Part shown: piece after piece, positions 8,601 to 16,386 of the stretch
How the letters are laid out: each line of letters opens with the position of its first letter
Position numbering within the stretch: position 1 is the stretch's first letter
NCBI GenBank assembly: GCA_947585965.1
Contig: CANPXK010000013.1
Span: 1-41,436, forward strand
Length of the DNA stretch: 41,436 nt
Direction: 5' to 3'
From: an uncultured Clostridia bacterium
GTDB lineage: Bacteria > Bacillota > Clostridia > Oscillospirales > Acutalibacteraceae
The notes under the pieces: generated by a model
Told to the model about the DNA's origin: nothing
Databases searched by the model: none
What the model saw: only the letters and a program-made list of their open reading frames with translations
Position numbers and translations under genes: made by a program

Positions 8601-11600
8601 GCATTTCGGCGGAGATAAAGGATTCTCGTTGGAATACAAGGTTGACGGGAAAGATATTACCGGAACATTCAATGAGACTATCCTTGAGCTTAATACGGAA
8701 GTAATAACGAACGAGGATACCAATTATAATCATTATACCTGTACCGATTTCTCTCCGGGCAAACAGTTCCTGAGAATTTCCACATACGGCTACGGCGACA
8801 GCGATGATTATAATACATGGCAGAAGGATTATCTTGCATATATGAAATATCAAAAGGATCTGGAGGCTTTTAATAACGCTGCGAAAATCTATTATGCCGT
8901 AATAGGTGATCAGATTGCCAAATGGTTGGAACAAACTGTACCGGGTTACGACTCGGAAACAATGCCAACCAATACACCGGAAAATCTAATGGGCTATTTG
9001 GAGTATCTGAAAACACACGGAACCTACGATGATCGAGGGTACTATGATGATCTTGCACGGATTTACGGTGATGTTATCAACTTATATAAACCTGTCCAAG
9101 ATTACCTTGACAAGCATAATAATGATGACAGCGAGCCTAAGCTTGCGGTTAATGATGTTCTTGTCGTAGGAACACGAGGCATCCGACTGTTGCCCCAGGC
9201 ATACCTTGAAGCCGGAAATGATGCGGAGGTTAATGTTGTTGAGGACAGATTCAATAAAGAATCCAATGTCAATAATGTTTCATTTGGCAAAAACTCCTCG
9301 AGCGGCATTGAGTTTACAACCGGGGACGGAAGGTCAATAAGTGATTTGAGCTTCAGCTACTATAACTTTGCTTTGACAGCAGCCTATGCGGTAACGGATA
9401 AAATCGGTCTCGGAATTTATGATAATTATTCCAATCAAGATTTGACCGACGGTGATCAGGGCATTGTCGGATATGATGAACCATCGTTGAGAGAAGCGGA
9501 TGATTTTTATGCACGTGAAGCGGGTACATACTTTGCTATGTCGTCCGTATTTTCAAAAAATTCCGTATATACGGCCAAAGAATATCCAAGAGAAACGCAG
9601 GGTACCGGTCTTTCAAAGGAAAACCATTTGGCGTACGATTTAAAGGTTGATACGCTGTCTGATATGAACATGATCGGAGATTCCTACGGAGACGGAGCGG
9701 ATAATGTCGGTCAGACGATAGTAAAGGTATATAAGGTTGACGACGACGGTGAGCGGACGAGGGTCAAAATGGATTCCGGTGGAAGAGGCAGCAAGGAGTA
9801 TTATAACTTCCTTAAGTGGTCCGGTATGGCTGTTTTTGAACCCGAGGATATTGGCAATTATGTTGTAGCATTCTATTGGATTATGCCGGACGGCAGATAT
9901 TATACGGATGAAAAAAAGGTTACTGTTTTATCTATCACACCCGGCATTGTTAAGACGGTTGACAAGCAATATGATGAGGTCACCGGCGACAACGAACTGA
10001 CATATACAATAACCTATACAAATAATTTAAGTGCCGACCCGGTTACGTTTGCATTGTTCGATATACTTCCGTTTGAGGGAGATGTCCGTTATGATACGGC
10101 TGAGAAAAATAATAAAAAGACGGATATTACGCAGCGGGAGCAGGATGATGAATTCAGTCTGAAGTTGGATTCAATAGATGTTATTATGGACAGTTATGTT
10201 TCGGTCAAGGGAGTCTATTATACAACCGATGAGGACGTCCGTAAATATATGAGTAGCTCGGGAGATATGATGAATACAGATGCCGCAAAATCTGATAATC
10301 TGGGGCTTAAGCGAGCGGATTCCTCGGCTGGCGGAAGCAACGAGGACGCAGGAACCATTGACACCGAAAAGGGTGGTATTGACTGGAAGGTTTTTAAACC
10401 TGTTCAAAATGCTCGTGCAACATACAGACCCGAGGATCAAAAAGAACAGGAGTTTCAGGATAAAGGTAAAGGTGCAACGGCGGTTGTCGTAAGCGGAGTA
10501 CAGCTTGAGCCAAACAAGAGTATTACGATAGTTATCAAGGTTTCCTATAAGGGCGAAGCGGGCGACTACCTCGTAAACAACGCATTTAACGATATTCTTT
10601 ATAAGAATACAAACGGTGAGGATGCTGAGTTTGCCGGATATTCCGAGCCTGTAACCACAACTATTGTAAAGAGACAGCTTAGCGGTTATGTCTGGGCAGA
10701 CAAGGATAAGGACGGCATATATGATGACGGCGAACAGGCTATCGAAGGTATGCCGGTGAAACTACAGAAGCTGAATAAGGACGGAAAAACTTGGGATGAT
10801 ACAAATTATTATGCTGTATCGAATGAGAACGGTTATTACAGCTTCGACAGTGTGCCTGAAAACGGTACTTTCCGTATTGTATTCACAAAGCCGGACGGCG
10901 GCACGCTTACTGTACATAACGCAGACGGTAAGACGCGAACTGTGGACTATGATGATTTTCTTCTTTCCACTGTTCTTGATGAGGAAACGGTAAACGGCAA
11001 AATCGGTTCTAATAATTTAGCTAAAGAACTTGAGAGTGCGGAAGGGGGATATTATATAGATGGTATTACCATGCCGGAAGCACAGCAGATTTGTGAGGAC
11101 GCTGAGGAACTGCAAAAGAGTATTAAAAATTCAAAAATTGAAAAATCTGTTTTCACAAAATCCTATCAGAACCTTGCACTTTATGAAAACTACGGCTCGA
11201 TAACCGTTCATAAGGTTGGTGAGAATAACCAAAATCTTGAAGGTGTAGTATTCAAACTTGAATACTATGACGATGGCGAAAATACCTGGAAACCGATCGA
11301 TTTTAATGATGACGGCTACCCGATATACAAGGATATCGGAGAAGAAGCGAAGGAGTTATCAACACGCAGTGACGGCAATCTGAATTTTGCTAACTTAAGA
11401 CTGAGTAAAGCCGGAAAATACAGAATTACGGAATTGAGAACGCTTGACGACTATAACCTGCTTGCAGGACCGATTGAGATTGAGCTTCCGTATGCGGTAA
11501 AGAAAGATGAAGCTCCGCCGTCGGGCTTTGAACCTTCCGGAACGTATGATTATGAAAAAGAAGGCTATTACTACTACAAGGACGTAACGATAACGGTAAC

Positions 11601-11757
11601 CAATACGAAAAAAATCAATGCTCTTCTTCCCCAAACAGGAGGAGAAAGCGGATTTGATCCGAAGATTTTCGTCGGAGTTATCCTTGTGATAGTCGGAGTG
11701 GGAATATTGTGTTATGCACTTTTCAGAAAAAAGCCCGAAAAGCATAAGATAGAATAG
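5692..11757 (+). CDS. Giant LPQTG-anchored surface protein, probable pilus tip adhesin
   Basis: A secreted, sortase-attached protein of 2021 residues. Order of parts: long signal peptide (hydrophobic core about 26-41, cleavage near TEA-AG, residue 48); a repeat region (about 265-790) with several GLUG-like units of the form GGFVG...NCYSSGVVEG, typical of beta-helical surface proteins; a long middle region without recognised domains (about 790-1420); a DUF11-like segment (LTYTITYTNNLS); an SdrD B-like domain from about 1664 (GYVWADKDKDGIYDDGE); a SpaA/Cna-B-like domain from about 1833; then L1979-P-Q-T-G1983, a membrane helix and a basic tail. The GTG at 5692 follows the G9 tract; a start at 5670 is possible in other tract lengths. 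It is the first gene of the pilin-sortase operon, which is where ancillary or tip pilins usually lie. The ligand is unknown. Confidence 0.88.
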   Translation: MKKIYNFQGYSFPHGRSLFAVGRRAVSFLLVCLIIVSLFPGINNTEAAGDSGTSQTKYSDINAFQKAQIAEIQKAIFNGEHQDDQPESDPDVVQEWTVKENNAYFTWTDTSSFTDKEGNTLKPWDGKISYTVGDYTSLFPNDGERESLIWKYKYKKPLSFNESNASFEYENEYSYAEYIVFNIRTPEQFRYAMEYTMRDAARDKNILINLLNDLDMGGKDGRLWEPIKIYHDNGANFVGSGNPYPSTDTTGVNSIYIEGNGYTIYNLRVKSASAGNNGGLFADVNCPLIVKNLGFKSSMVIAKGNTGLIYGRSDSDNKRYDNRFTYLYNVHSSDCYMQTSADYAGGLIGRTMYTYGLFVKNCSTNNVIVYGKSHVSGFASYTRTYTETDRPCAVRYNQKFPEHPEWAAFDLKSYKDKCYFPAMFEDSYSVNCEIFSTGIDSGCFISCGGSIIARNCYTNNSIYSDSNTGGFIGRVELGLMGMLGEQGTPSCVMSYFENCYSSGVVEGRNAMGGFVGFVNSARSNGSSYKIYDAKFLEEYDSNLDFSDDTHCFGDFATAVFVNCYTTASVGMDYAGRYCGGFVGLDDNYSIGNEIIVDGKSVKFNGTAYINCYAAGEVGNILTVTDTSNADQNADQYWYYEGLYIESYEGSDNKQDGTVEILPYYPTGGFIGVLCPERWWIARAGVTDGNKYLTFTPGTEAESKFPGSNEDLDKYKVYDKSFGYFDNCYYDMQTTAMREMAIGMAGGDYAPDEGTANEGIYGGVDFNFKTYRGIADEPFSVVGITGVYTEKSDVKGVDGLTDFPNGHNGYNMKGDVWQYEKGYYPQLKVFMTDDDVLSTASDAEWKKSVFYVEEQDDIISTVDGVGEVREFKRSCDGDTFKNEIMVERAFRFSQASTAAVMLNHWDYIMSTSDGELYNADNPDGFKAGAEVYDTVRDITSDFEFTSGINSKQRGISWEIDKDRIEKYDYFEHFGGDKGFSLEYKVDGKDITGTFNETILELNTEVITNEDTNYNHYTCTDFSPGKQFLRISTYGYGDSDDYNTWQKDYLAYMKYQKDLEAFNNAAKIYYAVIGDQIAKWLEQTVPGYDSETMPTNTPENLMGYLEYLKTHGTYDDRGYYDDLARIYGDVINLYKPVQDYLDKHNNDDSEPKLAVNDVLVVGTRGIRLLPQAYLEAGNDAEVNVVEDRFNKESNVNNVSFGKNSSSGIEFTTGDGRSISDLSFSYYNFALTAAYAVTDKIGLGIYDNYSNQDLTDGDQGIVGYDEPSLREADDFYAREAGTYFAMSSVFSKNSVYTAKEYPRETQGTGLSKENHLAYDLKVDTLSDMNMIGDSYGDGADNVGQTIVKVYKVDDDGERTRVKMDSGGRGSKEYYNFLKWSGMAVFEPEDIGNYVVAFYWIMPDGRYYTDEKKVTVLSITPGIVKTVDKQYDEVTGDNELTYTITYTNNLSADPVTFALFDILPFEGDVRYDTAEKNNKKTDITQREQDDEFSLKLDSIDVIMDSYVSVKGVYYTTDEDVRKYMSSSGDMMNTDAAKSDNLGLKRADSSAGGSNEDAGTIDTEKGGIDWKVFKPVQNARATYRPEDQKEQEFQDKGKGATAVVVSGVQLEPNKSITIVIKVSYKGEAGDYLVNNAFNDILYKNTNGEDAEFAGYSEPVTTTIVKRQLSGYVWADKDKDGIYDDGEQAIEGMPVKLQKLNKDGKTWDDTNYYAVSNENGYYSFDSVPENGTFRIVFTKPDGGTLTVHNADGKTRTVDYDDFLLSTVLDEETVNGKIGSNNLAKELESAEGGYYIDGITMPEAQQICEDAEELQKSIKNSKIEKSVFTKSYQNLALYENYGSITVHKVGENNQNLEGVVFKLEYYDDGENTWKPIDFNDDGYPIYKDIGEEAKELSTRSDGNLNFANLRLSKAGKYRITELRTLDDYNLLAGPIEIELPYAVKKDEAPPSGFEPSGTYDYEKEGYYYYKDVTITVTNTKKINALLPQTGGESGFDPKIFVGVILVIVGVGILCYALFRKKPEKHKIE

Positions 11758-11780
11758 TTTAGATTTATGTTTTGCTGCCA

Positions 11781-11796
11781 CGGCACATCAGTGCCG
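11781..11796 (+). other. Intercistronic hairpin between adhesin and pilin
   Basis: CGGCAC-ATCA-GTGCCG, a 6-bp stem followed by A-rich rather than U-rich sequence. It is more likely an RNA processing or stabilising element than a terminator. It may let the pilin message accumulate above that of the adhesin. Confidence 0.4.
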
Positions 11797-11826
11797 AAAA
11801 AATATAAAATTAAGGAGGAAAATATT

Positions 11827-13443
11827 ATGAAAATATTGAAGAGATTAACGGCGTGTATTCTTACGGTCATGCTTATGTCGATGATGTTTGTCATTAATGC
11901 ATCGGCAGCGGCGGAGTTGCCGGCAGATAACTCGGGTACACTTACATTGGAAAAGTACGCTGAGAACAGCAATAAGGGAACTCCTGTAACAGGGGCAGTA
12001 TTTACGGCTTATGAGGTTATGAAACTCGACAGAAATACCGGTAAATATACTGTAACTCAAAACTTCAGCGGTGTCGCCGGGCTTTCGGATGAGCTTCAGC
12101 TGAACGGTCTGACATATAAAAGTACAGACGAACTGCAAGGTATGGTAAATACACTCCATGACTATGCTTTGGACAAAAGTCATAATGTTGTAAACGGTGC
12201 CAATGGTGCTGTCTACACATCAAACGAAGGAACAACGGGAGAATATACGTTTACCGGTATGGATCTTGGTATATATCTTGTAGTTGAGACAACAATCCCG
12301 AGTAAATATACCGCTTCATCGCAGTCTTTCCTTGTAGCTATTCCCGAATGGGACAACACTACCGGAGCATGGAACGCAAACGTAACGGCATATCCGAAAG
12401 ATAAACCCATAAATATTGTCAAGACTCTCACCGATAGTGCTCAGACTGATTATCAGATCGGCGACCGTGTCGGATTTACCATTACCTCGGATGTTCCCCA
12501 ATATGGAGAAGTTGGAGATACAAGTAAATTTGTTTACTATATTTCGGATACTATGTCCGAAGGTCTTACGTTTGCCGAAGATTCGTTAAATGTTAAGGTT
12601 GCCGGAAAAAGTTTGTCTAAAGGTACGGATTATACGATTAATACCGAATCAACGGAAATAGATGGTGCAACGTTCAAATTAACTTTCCCGTGGGACACGA
12701 TAAAAAAATATCAAGGTAAACAAATTGTAGTTACCTATGACGGCATTCTTAATGAAAATGCAGTTGTCGGTGCGGTTGCGAATTCAAAAAACAGCAACAA
12801 AGCAAAGCTTACATATACGCACAGCTTTAACACCGGTGATGATACTGAGGAAGATATTGACACTACGGAGGTGGATGTCTATACATACGGCATGGAATTG
12901 ACGAAAACCTTTAACGGTGCGGAAGCTGATGGGACTGAGATTAATGCATCGGGTGTTGAGTTCTCCATGAAAAAGGACGGAGCTGCAATGAATTTTGCAG
13001 AGAAAAATACTGAGGCAGGCGTTTATACCGTCTATACAGATGATATGGGTACACTCTCAGGCTATTCGGAAAAAACAACTGTACTCAAGCCGAACAGTGA
13101 AGGAGTCCTTAAGATCAACGGTCTTGATGCCGGAACCTATACACTTACCGAGGAAAAGAGCCTTGACGGATACAGCAAGCTTGCAGGTTCTGTGGAAATA
13201 GTTGTTGCAGCAGGTGCAAACGGTCAGGGAGAAGTAAGTGCAACAGTTGAAGGTTCGGGTGTTAGCAATAAAAATGATAATGCCGGTATATTTGAGTTTA
13301 CCGTAAACAATGTATCTAAGCAGTTTGATCTTCCTCTCACAGGCGGCACGGGACTTCTGATATTCACAATCGGCGGCGGTGTTATCATGGCGGCAGCTAT
13401 AATAATATTTTCGCAGCTCCGTAAAAAGAAGTCGGCAAAATAG
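11827..13443 (+). CDS. LPLTG backbone pilin, SpaA/FimA type
   Basis: The major subunit of a sortase-assembled pilus, 538 residues. It shows a signal peptide (to about residue 30, INASAAA), Cna-B/SpaA-like domains, a pilin motif W182-N-A-N-V-T-A-Y-P-K191 whose Lys191 should be the acceptor for cross-linking, an E-box (YTLTEEKSLDGY, Glu442) of the kind that assists an intramolecular isopeptide bond, and the sorting signal L502-P-L-T-G506 with membrane helix and KKK tail. The ATG at 11827 is chosen because AAGGAGG lies seven bases upstream; an earlier in-frame ATG at 11767 has no such site and no signal peptide directly after it. It is followed by three sortase genes. Family assignment is firm; the type of host or surface bound is unknown. 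Confidence 0.93.
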   Translation: MKILKRLTACILTVMLMSMMFVINASAAAELPADNSGTLTLEKYAENSNKGTPVTGAVFTAYEVMKLDRNTGKYTVTQNFSGVAGLSDELQLNGLTYKSTDELQGMVNTLHDYALDKSHNVVNGANGAVYTSNEGTTGEYTFTGMDLGIYLVVETTIPSKYTASSQSFLVAIPEWDNTTGAWNANVTAYPKDKPINIVKTLTDSAQTDYQIGDRVGFTITSDVPQYGEVGDTSKFVYYISDTMSEGLTFAEDSLNVKVAGKSLSKGTDYTINTESTEIDGATFKLTFPWDTIKKYQGKQIVVTYDGILNENAVVGAVANSKNSNKAKLTYTHSFNTGDDTEEDIDTTEVDVYTYGMELTKTFNGAEADGTEINASGVEFSMKKDGAAMNFAEKNTEAGVYTVYTDDMGTLSGYSEKTTVLKPNSEGVLKINGLDAGTYTLTEEKSLDGYSKLAGSVEIVVAAGANGQGEVSATVEGSGVSNKNDNAGIFEFTVNNVSKQFDLPLTGGTGLLIFTIGGGVIMAAAIIIFSQLRKKKSAK

Positions 13444-13472
13444 ATATGAAAGCTATTGTTAATATTATGGAT

Positions 13473-13505
13473 ACAGAGAGAACAGTGTTTTGCCGTTCTC
13501 TCTGT
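13473..13505 (+). promoter_or_regulatory. Perfect 11-bp hairpin between pilin and sortase genes
   Basis: ACAGAGAGAAC, 11-nt loop, GTTCTCTCTGT; then ATTTGCAGTTTTT. It sits 30 bases after the pilin stop. It may be a leaky terminator or processing site that keeps sortase expression below pilin expression. Confidence 0.6.
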
Positions 13506-13537
13506 ATTTGCAGTTTTTGTAAAGCAGGTAACGGGTT

Positions 13538-14413
13538 TTGAAAAAAGTATTGATTATCATATTCGGCTCCATTGTCCTTGCGGCGGGACTGCTGTTGGTT
13601 TTTTACCCTTTCATAAGCAATTACCTTATGGGACTGAACCATGACAGTGAGCTCATAGAGCAGCAGTCCGCGGTAGAAAAACTGAATAAAAATGAAATAG
13701 ATAAGGCCTTTGAGGATGCATACAGTTATAACAAAAGTCTTCTCGGAAATATTCAGCTTACCGACCCTTTCGACCCCGGATACAGGGCAGAAACCGATTT
13801 GGAATATGAGGCTTTGCTTGATGTTAATGGTGATTCCGTAATCGGAAGTATAGAGATACCCTCAATTTCCGTAAATCTCCCGATCTACCACGGAACGGAT
13901 TCGGAAATTCTCCTGAAAGGCATAGGTCATCTTCAAAGGACCTCCCTGCCTGTCGGCGGAAAGGGTACACATTCCGTCCTCACGGGACACAGCGGCCTTT
14001 CCTCGGCAGCTCTTTTCACGGATATAGACAAGCTTAAATCGGGAGACGTTTTCTATATACACGTCCTCGGAAAAACACTTGCCTATCAGGTGGACAGGAT
14101 AAGTGTAGTAAAGCCTGATGAAACAAACAGTCTGAGAATAGATACGGAAAAGGACTATGTAACGCTTGTCACCTGCACTCCGTACGGTATAAATACACAC
14201 AGACTGCTTGTGCGGGGTGAGCGTATACCCTATGAGGAGGCAGAGAAAATTGTATCGGAAACCGAAAAGGTTGAATCTACATGGATGCTCGAATATAAAA
14301 GGGCATTGCTTGCCGGCGGCGCCGTTCTGGTTATAATAGTATCGACTTTTATAACGGTCAGAACCATAAGGCTCAGGAAGAAAAGAAAAAAGATATTGAT
14401 TGATGGGGAATGA
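13538..14413 (+). CDS. Class C (pilus) sortase 1
   Basis: A membrane cysteine transpeptidase that joins LPXTG threonine to the pilin lysine. It has 291 residues with a membrane helix at each end (about 4-25 and 252-272), as in class C sortases. Active site: His151 (LTGHSGL), Cys213 (TLVTCTPYG), Arg222 (NTHRLLVRG). The lid motif D76-P-F78 that plugs the active site in class C enzymes is present. The start is TTG at 13538 with only a weak GGTAACGGG upstream, which together with the hairpin at 13473-13505 implies low translation. It ends four bases before the next sortase gene. Confidence 0.93.
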   Translation: MKKVLIIIFGSIVLAAGLLLVFYPFISNYLMGLNHDSELIEQQSAVEKLNKNEIDKAFEDAYSYNKSLLGNIQLTDPFDPGYRAETDLEYEALLDVNGDSVIGSIEIPSISVNLPIYHGTDSEILLKGIGHLQRTSLPVGGKGTHSVLTGHSGLSSAALFTDIDKLKSGDVFYIHVLGKTLAYQVDRISVVKPDETNSLRIDTEKDYVTLVTCTPYGINTHRLLVRGERIPYEEAEKIVSETEKVESTWMLEYKRALLAGGAVLVIIVSTFITVRTIRLRKKRKKILIDGE

Positions 14414-14417
14414 TTGT

Positions 14418-15278
14418 ATGAAAAAGGCGGCTCCTGTTATAATATTTATTATACTTATGATTGTCGGTCTGGGGATTTTTATATATCCCTTTGTAAGCAA
14501 TTTGTTTATGAATATGAATTCGGACAGCGAGCTGCAAACCTATCTCAATACCTCAAAACAGACATCTGACGAAAAGAATAATGAAATGCTCCGAAAGGCG
14601 AGGGAATATAACTCACGGCTTGTCGGAAATGTTGAGATAGGTGACCCTTTCGCCGAAAATGCGGAAAGTGATGATGATTATTACAGCCTGCTGAGTCTTG
14701 ACACCACGGATGTTATGGCGGTTCTGGAGATACCGTCAATAGAGATCCGATATCCCGTTTATCACGGCACAGGCGATTCCGTACTCGAAAAAGGCATAGG
14801 TCACCTGAAAAATACATCCCTTCCGGTGGGAGGAAAGGGAACACATTCCGTTCTTGTCGGACATACCGGATATGCCGGCTCAAAGCTTTTTTCGGATCTC
14901 GATAAGCTTGAAAAGGGTGATATGTTCTATATATTAACCTGCGGAGAAAAGCTTGCCTATCGTATAGATCAGATAGAGGTGGTTCTCCCCGAGGAGCTTT
15001 CGCTGCTTGAAATCGACAGCGAAGAGGATTATGTCACCCTTGTGACCTGTACCCCTTTCGGTCAAAATACCCACCGTTTGCTGGTGCGGGGTACCCGTGT
15101 AAGCTATAACGAAAAGGAAAAGCAGGAACAGACCATGCGGCTGAAAAAAAGTACATGGGATGAGCAATATATATATGCCGGCATTATCGGTTTTTCGGTT
15201 ATGGCAGGCATACTGATTGTCTTTTTTATTTTCAGAATAATTTTTAACATACGAAGAAAGAGAAAGCATGATGAATAA
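14418..15278 (+). CDS. Class C (pilus) sortase 2
   Basis: A paralogue of the preceding gene (286 residues) with the same layout: N-terminal membrane helix, lid D76-P-F78, His149 (VGHTGYAG), Cys211 (TLVTCTPFG), Arg220 (NTHRLLVRG), C-terminal membrane helix and basic tail. Starts at 14400 and 14403 are in frame, but GGGGA eight bases before the ATG at 14418 and the match to the MKK start of sortase 1 favour 14418. Two close class C sortases beside one backbone pilin suggest a division of labour, for example polymerisation versus attachment of the adhesin. The product overlaps the next gene by 11 bases. Confidence 0.93.
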   Translation: MKKAAPVIIFIILMIVGLGIFIYPFVSNLFMNMNSDSELQTYLNTSKQTSDEKNNEMLRKAREYNSRLVGNVEIGDPFAENAESDDDYYSLLSLDTTDVMAVLEIPSIEIRYPVYHGTGDSVLEKGIGHLKNTSLPVGGKGTHSVLVGHTGYAGSKLFSDLDKLEKGDMFYILTCGEKLAYRIDQIEVVLPEELSLLEIDSEEDYVTLVTCTPFGQNTHRLLVRGTRVSYNEKEKQEQTMRLKKSTWDEQYIYAGIIGFSVMAGILIVFFIFRIIFNIRRKRKHDE

Positions 15279-16296
15279 AAGGTTTGTAAGAGTTATTTGT
15301 TATATACTGACTGTTGTATTGTTCCTTATAGGTCTGGGGATATTTGTATATCCGCTTATTTCGGGAAATACTGCAAATACAAATCAGAAAATAGTTGTGG
15401 AAAACTTTGAGAACAGACGGAAAACCGTTGTCGAAGAAACCGAACAGCAAAGCAGTAAGGAAACGGATGAGGTATCCGCAGGTGAGGAGGAAAGCGGTAA
15501 CGATAAAGAAAATAACAATATGCCGTATAAGCAGCTGTATGAGGAAATGAAAAGGTACAATGATAATATATATAAGGACGGTCAGGCGGGACTTTGTGAT
15601 GCATGGATATATGAGCAGGCAAGTGTGAACCTTTCCGCCTATGGTTTTTCGGATGAGCCTGTTGCAGTGCTGAGAGTTCCGAAAATGAATAATCTTGAAA
15701 TGCCTGTTTATCTCGGTGCTTCGTATAATAATATGGCGAGAGGTGCCGCACAGCTCGGACAGACGTCAATGCCCATAGGAGGAAAAAATACAAATTGTGT
15801 ATTGGCAGGACACAGAGGCTGGAGCGGAGCGGAATATTTTCTTAATATCGAACAGTTGGAAATAGGCGATGATGTATATATAGATAACCTTTGGGAAACG
15901 CTTTCCTATAAGGTTTGCGAAATCAAGGTCATATACCCGAGTGATATTGATTCAATTCTTATCCGTAAAAATGAGGATATGGTCACGCTCATAACCTGCC
16001 ATCCGTATTGGGCGAGCACCTACAGATATGCGGTATTCTGCAGACGTGTTGATGACGGCAAGCTAACCGATAAGGAGGAAAGCCGTGCCGATAGTGTTAA
16101 TTCGGATTCAGAGACTCAGACCGTTTCCGATTCTTCCAATGAAGCTGAAAAGGAAGTTGTTATCTCCACGCAGGATGCCGGAATATCCGAAAGAATAATT
16201 ATGCTTGAAAAAATCTCCTATGTTGCCGTGCCTGTACTGCTTATAGTTCTTTTTGCCATTTTGATTCCTAAGCGAAAGTCTAAAAATAAAATATAA
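15268..16296 (+). CDS. Divergent class C-like sortase 3
   Basis: A 342-residue sortase with terminal membrane helices. His182 (LAGHRGW), Cys244 (TLITCHPYW) and Arg253 (STYRYAVF) are in place. It differs from its two neighbours: the lid is D111-A-W113 in place of DPF, a charged Glu/Lys/Ser-rich stretch (about 48-85) follows the first helix, the usual NTHRLLVRG is replaced by STYRYAVFCRR, and a second acidic/Ser-rich stretch precedes the C-terminal helix. It starts inside the end of sortase 2 (ATG ATG at 15268/15271), which implies translational coupling. It may handle a different substrate, such as the LPQTG adhesin rather than the LPLTG pilin; that is a guess. Confidence 0.9.
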   Translation: MMNKRFVRVICYILTVVLFLIGLGIFVYPLISGNTANTNQKIVVENFENRRKTVVEETEQQSSKETDEVSAGEEESGNDKENNNMPYKQLYEEMKRYNDNIYKDGQAGLCDAWIYEQASVNLSAYGFSDEPVAVLRVPKMNNLEMPVYLGASYNNMARGAAQLGQTSMPIGGKNTNCVLAGHRGWSGAEYFLNIEQLEIGDDVYIDNLWETLSYKVCEIKVIYPSDIDSILIRKNEDMVTLITCHPYWASTYRYAVFCRRVDDGKLTDKEESRADSVNSDSETQTVSDSSNEAEKEVVISTQDAGISERIIMLEKISYVAVPVLLIVLFAILIPKRKSKNKI

Positions 16297-16311
16297 AATT
16301 ATCTCAGACTA

Positions 16312-16339
16312 TTTACAAAACCGAAAAATAAAGTATAAT
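16312..16339 (+). promoter_or_regulatory. Sigma-A-type promoter after the sortases
   Basis: TTTACA (16312-16317), 16-bp spacer, TATAAT (16334-16339), 48 bases before the ATG at 16387. It separates expression of the YkuD-fold protein from the pilus operon. Confidence 0.65.
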
Positions 16340-16386
16340 AATAGTATAGGTATCGGAAGCGGAATATTGTGGAAAAGGAGTTAAGT

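Noticed and set aside
11767-11826. Upstream ATG extension of the pilin
   Set aside because: Would place 20 residues before a normal signal peptide; AAGGAGG belongs to the ATG at 11827.
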